Positions 25,477 through 33,468 of a stretch of DNA of 64,000 nucleotides are shown here, piece by piece. Source of the stretch: Terrirubrum flagellatum. Its GTDB lineage: Bacteria > Pseudomonadota > Alphaproteobacteria > Rhizobiales > Beijerinckiaceae. The position numbers and the translations under genes were made by a program. Under the pieces are notes generated by a model, which did no database searches, had not been told where the DNA came from, and saw only the letters and a list, made by a program, of their open reading frames with translations. The stretch lies in the NCBI RefSeq assembly GCF_022059845.1, contig NZ_CP091851.1:2976001-3040000 (forward strand), read 5' to 3'. Numbering within the stretch: the stretch's first letter is position 1; each line of letters opens with the position of its first letter.

Positions 25477-26613
25477 TCAATCGATCTCGCGACCGCCAAC
25501 GAAAACGGATTGGATGTCGAGCGTTTCGTCGCCGGGCGACCATCGAAACATGATCAGATCGGCAGGAGCGCCAATAGCGAAGGCGCCACGTCCGCCAATG
25601 ATTTTTCCGGGATTGGTCGCGGCAAGCCGCAGCGCGTCGGCGAGAGAAAGACCCGCCATGCGCGCCGCAATCGCGACATTGTCCTTCAGCGATCGCGCGG
25701 CGCCGGCGAGATAGGGCGTGCCGGGAATGCCAAGCCTGCCGTCAGCGCTGAGTTCGACGCGCCCGCCGATCGCCTGTTCGTAGATTCCCGACGGCTTGCC
25801 GCCGAGCGCGGTCACATCGGACACAAGGATCGCGCGATCGAGCGATTTCGCGCGCAGCATCGCGGTGAAAGCGTCCGCCGGCAGATGATGCCCGTCGGCG
25901 ATAAAGGTCGCGGTGAGGCGATCTTCCGCGAGTTGCGCCCAGATGAAGTTGGGATGGCGCGGGAGATTCGCCGCGGCGCCATTGCCGAGATGGGTCGAGA
26001 GCGAGGCGCCTACTGCAGCGGCGGCGCGGATCTGATCAGCGCTTGCATGGGTATGGCCGATCGAAACCCGAATTCCCCTCGCGACAAGCGCGCTAATGAA
26101 ATCAGGCGCCTCGTCGAAATGCGGAGAGAGCGTGACGAGGCCGACAAGCCCCTCACCCACAACCCGCCACCGCTCCACTTCAGCGAGATCGGGCGCCCTC
26201 ACCCATTCGCGGGGATGGGCGCCGCGCGGACCATCCTCAGCAGAGAGAAACGGCCCTTCGACATGGACGAACGGAATCATCCGAGCCGTCGTCTCATCCG
26301 CGCGCCGCGCTTCGGCGATGGCGCGTAATGCCGCAACAATACGCTCTTCGCTCGCAGTGATCAGCGTGGGTAAAAACGTCGTCACGCCGACGCGACGCAT
26401 CGCGGCTGCGAGAGCGATCACCGTCTCGGGCGCGAGCGCGCCGTCATTGAGATCATGGCCGTCGTAACCGTTGACCTGAAGGTCGATCAGGCCGGGCGAG
26501 ATGAAATGATCGATGTCGTGGCCGCTTGGCTCGATCGCCGCGATGCGTCCATTAGCGACACTGATTTCGACAGGTTGCCCCGTCGCGGGATCGCGGCCGA
26601 CAAGCATCGTCAC
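25477..26613 (-). CDS. nagA: NagA-like amidohydrolase (N-acetylglucosamine-6-P deacetylase family)
   Basis: This encodes 378 residues. The amidohydrolase barrel shows the NagA set: ISPGLIDLQVNGYDG, HVEGPFLS with metal ligand E119, GHTHA with H187, H208 in THLGNGAA and catalytic D266 in LVSDVTALGG. The reaction of the family is deacetylation of GlcNAc-6-phosphate. The H208 motif is HLGNGA rather than the classical HLFNAM, so the substrate pocket probably differs and the symbol should be read as family level. Its start overlaps the SIS gene stop by four bases (ATGA), and the ceramidase-like gene follows after three bases. Confidence 0.82.
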   Translation of the reverse strand: MTMLVGRDPATGQPVEISVANGRIAAIEPSGHDIDHFISPGLIDLQVNGYDGHDLNDGALAPETVIALAAAMRRVGVTTFLPTLITASEERIVAALRAIAEARRADETTARMIPFVHVEGPFLSAEDGPRGAHPREWVRAPDLAEVERWRVVGEGLVGLVTLSPHFDEAPDFISALVARGIRVSIGHTHASADQIRAAAAVGASLSTHLGNGAAANLPRHPNFIWAQLAEDRLTATFIADGHHLPADAFTAMLRAKSLDRAILVSDVTALGGKPSGIYEQAIGGRVELSADGRLGIPGTPYLAGAARSLKDNVAIAARMAGLSLADALRLAATNPGKIIGGRGAFAIGAPADLIMFRWSPGDETLDIQSVFVGGREID

Positions 26614-27380
26614 AGCGCGCGCACCCGCTCGCGGAACCTGTCGATGAAACGCGCATTGGCTTCATCTCCATCAGGCGCATTGCCGCTGCGCCAGACCGGC
26701 GGCTCCAGCCCACGCGCGGCGAGTTTCGCCACGGTGCGCAATATAAGGCAATTGAGCGCAAATGCGTTGGCGAAAGTCGACACCGCTGCGATCGGCTGGC
26801 CGACGCCGGGAATCTCCATCACGGCGTCGCCGATCGGCACCTTCACATCGATGGCGATGTCGACGATGTCGTGCAAATTCTGCTTCGTGGGATGGCGCGC
26901 GGGATGATCGAGCGACGTGCTCTCGGCGTGCCGGCGTGAACTCACGCCAATCACGAAGACGTTGCGGCGCTTCGCCTCCAGCGCCGCATCGATGAGCGCG
27001 GCGTTGATGCCGTAGGCGTTGGTGAGCAGCAGAAGATCGCCCTCGCCCAGTCGCCGGTCGGCGATGACGAGCTTGCCATAGCCCGGCGTGCGCTCCATCG
27101 CCATGGAGCGCAGCGCGCCGTTGGACAGCAGCGTGCCTTCATCGAGGATCGCCGACACATGCATCAGCCCGCCGGCGCGAAAGAAAATCTCCTGCGAGGC
27201 GAGATTGGAATGGCCGCCGGGGCCGAACACATGGATCAGACGATCCGCGGCGATCTGATCGGCGAGCTTCTCGGCGGCGCGATCGAGCGCATCGCGCTCC
27301 TCGATCTCGATCGCTTTCATCAGCGTCGTGACGCGCTCAAAATAAGTCGCGCACAGAAGGTCCGCGTCGATCTCAGCCAT
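26610..27380 (-). CDS. SIS-domain sugar-phosphate-binding protein (COG4821 type)
   Basis: This encodes 256 residues, with one SIS fold: HVFGPGGHSNLASQEIFFRAGGL (phosphosugar loop), ADRRLGEGDLLLLTNAYGINAALIDAALEAKRRNVFVIGVSS and the C-terminal TFANAFALNCLIL helix. These proteins bind phosphorylated amino sugars; some are isomerases or etherases, others regulate. The start at 27380 overlaps the nagB end by 8 bases; the frame extends to 27398 without support. Co-transcription with NagB-like and NagA-like genes suggests it handles a phosphosugar intermediate that ordinary NagAB cannot. Confidence 0.8.
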   Translation of the reverse strand: MAEIDADLLCATYFERVTTLMKAIEIEERDALDRAAEKLADQIAADRLIHVFGPGGHSNLASQEIFFRAGGLMHVSAILDEGTLLSNGALRSMAMERTPGYGKLVIADRRLGEGDLLLLTNAYGINAALIDAALEAKRRNVFVIGVSSRRHAESTSLDHPARHPTKQNLHDIVDIAIDVKVPIGDAVMEIPGVGQPIAAVSTFANAFALNCLILRTVAKLAARGLEPPVWRSGNAPDGDEANARFIDRFRERVRAL

Positions 27381-28140
27381 TGGGGTTTGACCCCGCATCG
27401 AGATAGAGCGCGCAGGCGGGATGCTTGCGCAGCGCGGTCGCCGGACAAGCCTCGCCCATGGGATCGTTCAGCGCGCGACGCACCGCTTCGCGCTTCGCCT
27501 TTCCCGGCACGACGCAGAACAACCTGTCGGCGTCGAGCAGCCGCGGGATGGTCAGCGTGATCGCCGTTTCCGGCACATCGGCGAAGGTTGCAAAACATTC
27601 ATCGTCCACCTGCTGCTGACGGCAGACATCGTCGAGTTCCACCACCTTCACATCGAGCGGATCATCGAGATCAGCGACAGGCGGATCATTGAAGGCGAGA
27701 TGACCATTCACGCCGATGCCAAGACAGACGATGTCGATCGGCGCCGCGCGCAGACGCCCGGCGTAGTCGCTCGCAGTTGCAGCGGGGTCATCGCCGGGCT
27801 CGATCAGGTGAATGGCGCCGAAGGGCAGCCGATCGAAAATATGCGCGCGCAACCAGAGACCGAAGCGCTGCGGGGCGTCAGTCGCCAATCCGATATATTC
27901 GTCCATGTGGAAGGCTTCGACTTTGGCCCAGTCGATGTCAGGCTCTCGCGCCAGGGCCGCGAGCATCTCCTGCTGACTCGGCGCCGCAGCAAAAATGATG
28001 CGCACGGTTTTCTGCGACGCGAGTCGATGGCGCAATTCGGCGGCGACATCGCGCGCCGCGGTGGCTCCCATCTCGGCGCGCGTTGCGAAGACCCTGATCT
28101 CAGGCGTTCGCGCATTCACAGGGGCCATCCGCACCGACAT
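27373..28140 (-). CDS. nagB: Glucosamine-6-phosphate deaminase family protein
   Basis: This encodes 255 residues. Signatures of the NagB/6-phosphogluconolactonase family are FHMDEYIGL (catalytic Asp pair), FGLWLRAHIFDRL, LGIGVNGHLAFNDP (active-site loop with its His) and GKAKREAVRRAL. The reaction would turn glucosamine-6-phosphate into fructose-6-phosphate and ammonia. It is the first gene of the amino-sugar operon; the ATG at 28140 with AGGA upstream was chosen although the frame is open to 28392, because the longer part crosses the operator and the divergent regulator. A LacI-type operator and -35 box lie 60-77 bases upstream. Confidence 0.85.
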   Translation of the reverse strand: MSVRMAPVNARTPEIRVFATRAEMGATAARDVAAELRHRLASQKTVRIIFAAAPSQQEMLAALAREPDIDWAKVEAFHMDEYIGLATDAPQRFGLWLRAHIFDRLPFGAIHLIEPGDDPAATASDYAGRLRAAPIDIVCLGIGVNGHLAFNDPPVADLDDPLDVKVVELDDVCRQQQVDDECFATFADVPETAITLTIPRLLDADRLFCVVPGKAKREAVRRALNDPMGEACPATALRKHPACALYLDAGSNPNG

Positions 28141-28198
28141 TTCCGCATCCTGATCCCGCGGCCCGTCTACCCGCGCCGCATCGAACGGACTCTTTCCT

Positions 28199-28217
28199 GC
28201 AACCGGTTGCGCGTCAA
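28199..28217 (-). promoter_or_regulatory. LacI-type operator with -35 box for the nag operon
   Basis: The perfect palindrome GCAACCGGTTGC (28199-28210) is of the central-CG type bound by LacI/GalR regulators. On the minus strand it is preceded by TTGACG (28217-28212), a good -35 box, so the operator fills the promoter spacer and would block RNA polymerase. The same block recurs at 29314-29332 before the ABC importer. Confidence 0.75.
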
Positions 28218-28291
28218 GCGCGGACCTGTACCATGCCATAAGCCGGCCGGCGCATGATCGCGGCCGGCGCGGCCAGCCGATCGGGGGGCGC

Positions 28292-29317
28292 ATGAAGGAA
28301 AAGGCCACGACGCCGCGCGGCGAGGCGCCCACCATCAGCCGGGTAGCGGCCGAAGCCGGCGTGTCACGCGCGACAGTCTCGCGCGCTTTCACGCGGCCCG
28401 AGATCCTGAGCCCGCAGACAGTGGCGCGCGTCCAGGAGGTCGCGGCGCAGCTGGGCTATACGCCCAACCAGGTGGCGCGCGCGCTTTCGACCGGTCGCCA
28501 CGGCAATTTCGCGCTGATCGTGCCCGATGTGGCCAATCCATTTTTTCCGCCCTTGATCCGCGCGGCGCAGAAGCGCGCCGATCAGTCGGACTTCTGTCTC
28601 TTCCTCGGCAATTCCGATGAGGACCCCGATCTTGAGGACAAGCTGCTCGGCCGCTTTCTCGGGCAGGTGGAGGGCGTCGTCCTCGCTTCGTCGCGGCTCG
28701 ACGACGCGCAGATCCGCCGCCACGCCGAGCGCAAGCCGCTGGTGCTGATTAATCGCGATGTGGCGGGCATTCCCCGCGTGCTGATCGACAGCGCAAGCGG
28801 CGTGCGCGCCGCTGTCGAACATCTCGCGGGCCTCGGCCATCGCCACATCGTCTATGTCAGCGGACCGGCCGCCTCCTGGTCGAACCGCCAGCGGCGGCAG
28901 GCGCTTCGGCAGGCCTGCACCGCGGCAAAACTCACGGCGTCCGCGGTGGCGGCGCAACGCCCCACTTTCGAGGCGGGATTGAAATCAGCAAAAGCCGTCG
29001 CCGCCACCGGCGCGACCGCCGCCGTCGCCTTCGATGAGGTTGTCGCGCAGGGGCTTCTGGCCGGGCTTTCCGGAATCGGCATCGACGTTCCCGGCCGCTT
29101 CAGCGTTGTCGGCTGCGACGACGTCATCGGCGCGACCACCTCGCCGCCGATGACCACCGTCTCCAACCGTTCAGCCGAAGCAGGCGAAGCGGCGATGGCG
29201 CTCCTGCTCGATGTGCTGCGCACGCGGGCGATCCGCGACGTGCGCTATGTGCTCGACACCCATCTCGTTGTGCGCGGCTCGACCGGCCGGGCGCCGGGGC
29301 GATCCAAGTCTTCTTGA
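28292..29317 (+). CDS. LacI-family transcriptional regulator
   Basis: This encodes 341 residues. The N-terminal helix-turn-helix is PTISRVAAEAGVSRATVSRAF with the hinge helix VARALSTGR; the rest is a periplasmic-binding-protein-like effector domain (FALIVPDVANPFFPPLIRAAQ ... VVGCDDVIGATTSPPMTTV). It lies between the divergent nag operon and the sugar ABC importer, each of which has a matching operator in its promoter. The most direct reading is a repressor released by an amino-sugar or its phosphate, controlling both uptake and catabolism and perhaps itself. Confidence 0.92.
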   Translation: MKEKATTPRGEAPTISRVAAEAGVSRATVSRAFTRPEILSPQTVARVQEVAAQLGYTPNQVARALSTGRHGNFALIVPDVANPFFPPLIRAAQKRADQSDFCLFLGNSDEDPDLEDKLLGRFLGQVEGVVLASSRLDDAQIRRHAERKPLVLINRDVAGIPRVLIDSASGVRAAVEHLAGLGHRHIVYVSGPAASWSNRQRRQALRQACTAAKLTASAVAAQRPTFEAGLKSAKAVAATGATAAVAFDEVVAQGLLAGLSGIGIDVPGRFSVVGCDDVIGATTSPPMTTVSNRSAEAGEAAMALLLDVLRTRAIRDVRYVLDTHLVVRGSTGRAPGRSKSS

Positions 29318-29332
29318 CACGAAACCGGTTGC
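29314..29332 (+). promoter_or_regulatory. LacI-type operator with -35 box for the sugar importer
   Basis: TTGACA (29314-29319) is followed directly by CGAAACCGGTTGC (29320-29332), one base off the perfect palindrome found upstream of nagB. Both blocks fit the pattern TTGACRCGMAACCGGTTGCA, in the orientation of the gene they serve. The block lies just after the regulator's stop codon and 42 bases before the binding-protein gene. Confidence 0.72.
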
Positions 29333-29374
29333 ACAGCACGTTTCAGGTCTCGCGGCGGTCATCGGGAGGGAGCG

Positions 29375-30667
29375 ATGGACATCAGGGGTTTGAGGTCGAC
29401 GCGCGGAATTCGCGCAGGCGTTGCGGTCGCGGCGCTGGTTTTCGCGGCCCTCGCCGGACCGGCGCGCGCGCAGGAAATCACGGTGTGGAGCGGGTATCCC
29501 GAGATGGAGCCGTTCTACAAGCGCGTCGCCGAAGGCATGAAGGCGAAATATCCCAACCTCAAGGTCAATGTGCAGGCGATCCCGCTGCGCGAGCATGAGA
29601 AGCGCATGGCGCTGGCCTTGCCGTCGAATTCCGCCGGCGACATTCTCGAAATCCAGCTTGGCAGCGCGCAGCGCTATCTCGAAGCAGGCCTGCTGAAAGA
29701 GGCGCCGGCCGCCGTCGCGTCCTTTGTGAAGGACCCCGCGAATTTCGACGCCTTCTTCAGCAATGAAGCGACGTTCGAAGGCAAGGTGTCGGCCGTGCCG
29801 CTGTTCCGCGGCCAGGGCTCGCTCTTCTACAACACCGAGATGTTCGCGGCTGCAGGTCTCAGCGGACCGCCGAAGACGATGGCGGAATATAGCGAGTTCG
29901 CGAAGAAGCTCACGCAGCGCGACGCGTCGGGCAAGGCGACGGTCAGCGGCTGGAGCTTGCGCCTCAGCGGCGGAGGTCAAGGCATCGCGGAGAAATTCGC
30001 GATCAACATGTTCCAGTTCGGCGGCAGCCTTCTGACGAAGAAGGGCGACAAGTGGCAGGCGAGTTTCGCCAATGAGGCCGGTCGCAATACGCTGAAGCAG
30101 TATCTCCAGAGCATCTACGTCGACAAGACCGTGACGCCCGAGATGCCCGCCGACGCGGACGCGTTCGAGCGCAAGCAGACCGCGATGTTCATTCGCGAAT
30201 CCTGGGTCGTCGGCGACATCGCAACGAAGGCGCCTGATCTGAAATATGCGACGGCGCCGCTGCCGCGCGGATCGATCGTCGCAACCGTCCATCTCTGGAC
30301 GCCAAGCACCGGCGCGAAGGCGGAAGCAGCGTGGGCTTTCGCCATGGCCGCGAATGAGCCGCAAAATCTGTCGTGGCTGCTGGAGAATGTCGGCTGGCTG
30401 CCGAACCGCAAGGTCGATCTCTCCGCCATCATCAAGGCGAAGCCGGCCTTCGGCGCGTTCGTGAACTATCCCAAGGAGTATGGCTTCTTCACGCTGCCGG
30501 CGATCGGGCCGATCGATGAAATCCTGACGCGCATCGCCGCCCGTCTCGTCGCCGGCTTCGGCGATCCCGAGCTCGTCAAGAGCGACGACAAGATCGACGC
30601 TTTCCTCAAGGCGGCCGCCGCCGAGACCGACGGCATCCTGCAGCGCGAGGGATTGCTGGCGAAATGA
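29375..30667 (+). CDS. Sugar ABC transporter substrate-binding protein
   Basis: This 430-residue periplasmic protein of the family 1 solute-binding class (UgpB/MalE-like) has a signal peptide ending PARA-QEI. The mature part starts EITVWSGYPEMEPFYKRVAEGMKAKYP and contains the family features NLKVNVQAIPLREHEKRMALAL and the hinge region VAVPLFRGQGSLFYNTEMF. It delivers a sugar, probably an amino sugar or N-acylated oligosaccharide given the neighbours, to the two downstream permeases. A strong hairpin follows its stop, typical for keeping the binding protein more abundant than the membrane parts. Confidence 0.88.
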   Translation: MDIRGLRSTRGIRAGVAVAALVFAALAGPARAQEITVWSGYPEMEPFYKRVAEGMKAKYPNLKVNVQAIPLREHEKRMALALPSNSAGDILEIQLGSAQRYLEAGLLKEAPAAVASFVKDPANFDAFFSNEATFEGKVSAVPLFRGQGSLFYNTEMFAAAGLSGPPKTMAEYSEFAKKLTQRDASGKATVSGWSLRLSGGGQGIAEKFAINMFQFGGSLLTKKGDKWQASFANEAGRNTLKQYLQSIYVDKTVTPEMPADADAFERKQTAMFIRESWVVGDIATKAPDLKYATAPLPRGSIVATVHLWTPSTGAKAEAAWAFAMAANEPQNLSWLLENVGWLPNRKVDLSAIIKAKPAFGAFVNYPKEYGFFTLPAIGPIDEILTRIAARLVAGFGDPELVKSDDKIDAFLKAAAAETDGILQREGLLAK

Positions 30668-30670
30668 CGG

Positions 30671-30703
30671 ATCGGAGCGCGGCGGCTCTTGCCGCGCTCC
30701 GAT
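30671..30703 (+). other. Stable hairpin between binding protein and permease genes
   Basis: A perfect 13-bp stem (30671-30683 with 30691-30703) closes a 7-nt loop, three bases after the binding-protein stop codon and eleven before the first permease. There is no long T run, so it probably acts by blocking 3'-exonuclease decay or by partial termination, giving more binding protein than permease mRNA, as seen in other importer operons. Confidence 0.65.
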
Positions 30704-30714
30704 AATTTCAGCCG

Positions 30715-31605
30715 ATGCTGCAGCGCCGGAAGTTTTTGTTTGCGATTCTGGCGCTGGCGCCGACGCTGGCGATCTACGCCTGGGTGCGCGTTTATCCCAT
30801 CGGGGACGTGCTCCGGCTCAGCCTCTATCAATGGAATCTGCTGTCGCGAAACAAGCCGTTTATCGGGCTTGAGAACTTCCGCGCGCTCCTCGACGACCAG
30901 CTCTTTCTCGACGCTATCACCAACACATCGATCATCGCTTTCGGCATTCTCGCCATCACCATTCCGCTGGGAATGGGGCTTGCGATGCTGATCCATGCGC
31001 GCGCGGCATCACGCCTCTCCGGCTTCTACGAGACCGCGATTTTCCTGCCGCATGTCGCCTCGCTCGTGCCCGCAGCGATGGCGTGGAAATGGATCTTCGA
31101 TGCGCGGCTTGGCCCGCTCAACGCGTTGCTCGGCTGGTTCGGCGTTCAGCCGAAAGCGTGGCTGTTCGATCCCGTACTGGCCGTCGTCTGCATCATCGTG
31201 CTCGGCGCGTGGCAGGCGCTCGGATACGCCGTGCTGATCTTCCTCGTCGGCATCAAGAACCTGCCGACGGCGCCTTACGAGGCCGCCAAGATCGACGGCG
31301 CCTCGCCCTGGCAGTCCTTCCGCTATATCTCGATCCCGCTCTTGAAGCCGATCACGCTCTATGTCTCGGTGGTGACGCTCGTCGCCGGCTTCAACGTCTA
31401 TGCCCAGGCTTTCGTGCTCGCCTCGGATTCGCAGGGCGCGCCCGGCCGGCTGGTGCGTGTGCTCGTGCTCGACATGATGGAGAACAGTTTCCGCAATTAT
31501 CGCTTCGGCTATGCGGCGGCAGAGGCTGTGGTGCTGCTTCTGGTCGTGCTGTCGCTGACGGCTATTCAGTTCGGCTTGCTTCGCGAGCGCGGAGGCCGCG
31601 CATGA
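30715..31605 (+). CDS. Sugar ABC transporter permease (MalF/UgpA type)
   Basis: This 296-residue inner-membrane protein has six membrane helices. The cytoplasmic EAA motif, YEAAKIDGASPWQSFRYISIPLL, which docks on the ATPase, is intact. The N-terminus LFAILALAPTLAIYAWVRVYP and the ENFRAL segment match carbohydrate importer permeases of the CUT1 class. Its stop overlaps the start of the next permease (ATGA), so the two are translationally coupled. No ATPase gene follows; the complex must borrow one. Confidence 0.9.
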   Translation: MLQRRKFLFAILALAPTLAIYAWVRVYPIGDVLRLSLYQWNLLSRNKPFIGLENFRALLDDQLFLDAITNTSIIAFGILAITIPLGMGLAMLIHARAASRLSGFYETAIFLPHVASLVPAAMAWKWIFDARLGPLNALLGWFGVQPKAWLFDPVLAVVCIIVLGAWQALGYAVLIFLVGIKNLPTAPYEAAKIDGASPWQSFRYISIPLLKPITLYVSVVTLVAGFNVYAQAFVLASDSQGAPGRLVRVLVLDMMENSFRNYRFGYAAAEAVVLLLVVLSLTAIQFGLLRERGGRA

Positions 31606-32471
31606 GCGACGCCGCAACTTCCCGATCCTCTGCGCTTTCGCCTGCGACGCGACAGCGTGTGACCGACCTCGCGATCGACGCGGTGCTTCTGATTTTCAGC
31701 CTCGCGATGCTGCTGCCTCTGTTCCTGCTCGTGGCGAACGCGTTCAAGAGCCCGCAGGAGCTGCTGCAATGGCCGCCGACCATCCTGCCGCGCGCCGGCA
31801 CGCTCGATAATTTCCGCAGCGTGATCGGCGACACGCCTTTGCTGCAATGGGTGCTGAACAGCTTCCTGTTCGCGATCCTTTCGACCATTGCGATCGTCGC
31901 GACATCGGCGATCTCAGGCTACGTCTTCGGCAAGTTCCGCAACCGGCTGATCAACGCTTTGTTCGCGATCATTCTTGCGACGGCGATCGTGCCGTTCGAA
32001 GTCTATATGATCCCGCTTTATTTCAACGTGCAGAAGCTCGGGCTGCTCAATTCGATCTGGGGATTGTTGATCGGCTATCTCGTGATGAGCTTCGGAATCT
32101 TTCTCATCCGGCAATATGTCATTGCGACCATTCCCGATGAGCTGATCGAGGCGGCGCGCATCGACGGCGCGGGGGAATTCTGGATCTTCTGGAAGGTGAT
32201 TGTGCCGCTGCTGCGCGGCCCCCTCGGCGCGCTCGCCGTTCTCGCATTCTTTCAGGCCTGGACCGCATTCGCCTGGCCGCTGATCATCGCGACGACGAAG
32301 GAGTCCTACACGATCGAGGTCGGGCTCGCGCTGTTCCAGACCGGCTTCACCGTCGATCTCGGGAGATTAAGCGCGGCGGCGGCGCTGGTGCTGGTCCCGA
32401 GCGTCACTTTGTTCGCGGTGCTCAGGCGTAATTTCGTTCAGGGCGTCGCGAGCACCGGCTTCCGGGAATAG
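31602..32471 (+). CDS. Sugar ABC transporter permease (MalG/UgpE type)
   Basis: This 289-residue partner permease of the CUT1 importer has six membrane helices. The EAA loop reads LIEAARIDGAGEFWIFWKVIVPLL. The upstream FKSPQELLQWPPTILPRAGTLDNF region is typical of MalG-type subunits. It forms the membrane heterodimer with the preceding permease. The operon ends here: the next gene is on the opposite strand 22 bases further, and no nucleotide-binding subunit is found. Confidence 0.9.
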   Translation: MSDAATSRSSALSPATRQRVTDLAIDAVLLIFSLAMLLPLFLLVANAFKSPQELLQWPPTILPRAGTLDNFRSVIGDTPLLQWVLNSFLFAILSTIAIVATSAISGYVFGKFRNRLINALFAIILATAIVPFEVYMIPLYFNVQKLGLLNSIWGLLIGYLVMSFGIFLIRQYVIATIPDELIEAARIDGAGEFWIFWKVIVPLLRGPLGALAVLAFFQAWTAFAWPLIIATTKESYTIEVGLALFQTGFTVDLGRLSAAAALVLVPSVTLFAVLRRNFVQGVASTGFRE

Positions 32472-32493
32472 GTCGAGAACAGCGCCTGTCGCG

Positions 32494-33468
32494 CTAGCGA
32501 TGATGGCAGGCGACCGATCGTCCATCGCCACGCTCCGTCAACTGCGGATCATCCTTGCGGCACAACTCCGTCGCAAGCGGGCAGCGCGGATGAAAGGCGC
32601 AGCCGCCGGGCTTGTTCGTGCCGCTCGCGACGTCATCATTCCGCGCCGAGAAGCCGCGGCGCCTGCGCGGATCCAGCGATGGCGCCGAACCCATCAGCAG
32701 CTCGGTGTAGGGGTGCAAGGGCTGAGCGAAGATCAGCTTCGCCGGCGCGATTTCGACGATACGGCCGAGATACATCACCGCGACGCGATGCGAAACATGC
32801 TCGACGACGCCGAGGTCATGGGAAATCATGAGATAGCTGACGCCGAGATCGCGCTGGAGATCGGCAAGCAGGTTCAACACCTGCGCCTGTACGGAAACAT
32901 CAAGCGCCGACACTGGCTCGTCGCAGATCAGAATGTCGGGCTTCAACGTCAGCGCCCGTGCGATGCCGATGCGCTGACGCTGGCCACCGGAGAATTGATG
33001 GGGATAAAGCTTCGCTTGATCGGGGCGCAGGCCGACACGGCTCATCAGCGAGGCCACCTGTTCCGTGCGCTCACGCATCGTTCCCACGCCATGGATGTCG
33101 AGCGGCGCGCGAATAGCGTCACTCGCCGAACGACGCGGGTTGAGCGAGGAGAACGGGTCCTGAAAAATGATCTGCATGCGCCGCCGCGACGCGCGCGGTC
33201 GCGTGCGGCCTGACGCAATCATCTCTTCGCCATCGAGGCGCATGCGCCCTGAGATCGCCGCGACAAGTCCCATGAGCGCCAGACCCGTCGTCGATTTTCC
33301 GCAGCCGGATTCGCCCACGAGGCTCAACGTTTCCCCGCGTTGAATGTCGAAGCTGACGCCATCGACGGCGCGCACAGTTCCGACCTGACGGCGCAGAACG
33401 CCGGCGCGGATCGGAAAATGCACATGCAAATTCTCGACCGTGAGAAGCGGCGCGCGATCCTCAGCCAA
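32494..33468 (-). CDS. Peptide-type ABC transporter ATPase (DppF/OppF-like)
   Basis: This encodes 324 residues from a TTG start. Motifs are Walker [13 protein letters not shown]-loop FQDPFSSLNPR, signature FSGGQRQR, Walker B ILICDEPVSALD and the C-terminal oligopeptide/dipeptide extension with HPYTELLMGSAPSLDP and a cysteine-containing CAFHPRCPLATELC segment (iron-sulfur type in relatives). The frame is open to an ATG at 33570, but this would overlap the partner ATPase by 110 bases; the TTG at 33468 has a GGGAGGT site six bases before it and gives the usual family length and an 8-base overlap. Confidence 0.88.
   Translation of the reverse strand: MAEDRAPLLTVENLHVHFPIRAGVLRRQVGTVRAVDGVSFDIQRGETLSLVGESGCGKSTTGLALMGLVAAISGRMRLDGEEMIASGRTRPRASRRRMQIIFQDPFSSLNPRRSASDAIRAPLDIHGVGTMRERTEQVASLMSRVGLRPDQAKLYPHQFSGGQRQRIGIARALTLKPDILICDEPVSALDVSVQAQVLNLLADLQRDLGVSYLMISHDLGVVEHVSHRVAVMYLGRIVEIAPAKLIFAQPLHPYTELLMGSAPSLDPRRRRGFSARNDDVASGTNKPGGCAFHPRCPLATELCRKDDPQLTERGDGRSVACHHR

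Noticed and set aside
24637-26328. 563-residue plus-strand frame across the ceramidase-like and NagA-like genes
   Set aside because: Both minus-strand genes have clear family motifs and coupled starts; the antisense frame has none.
27373-28140. NagB active-site loop GVNGH read as a lost catalytic Asp
   Set aside because: Asn at this position also occurs in functional Gram-positive NagB proteins such as that of B. subtilis, so it is not evidence of inactivity.
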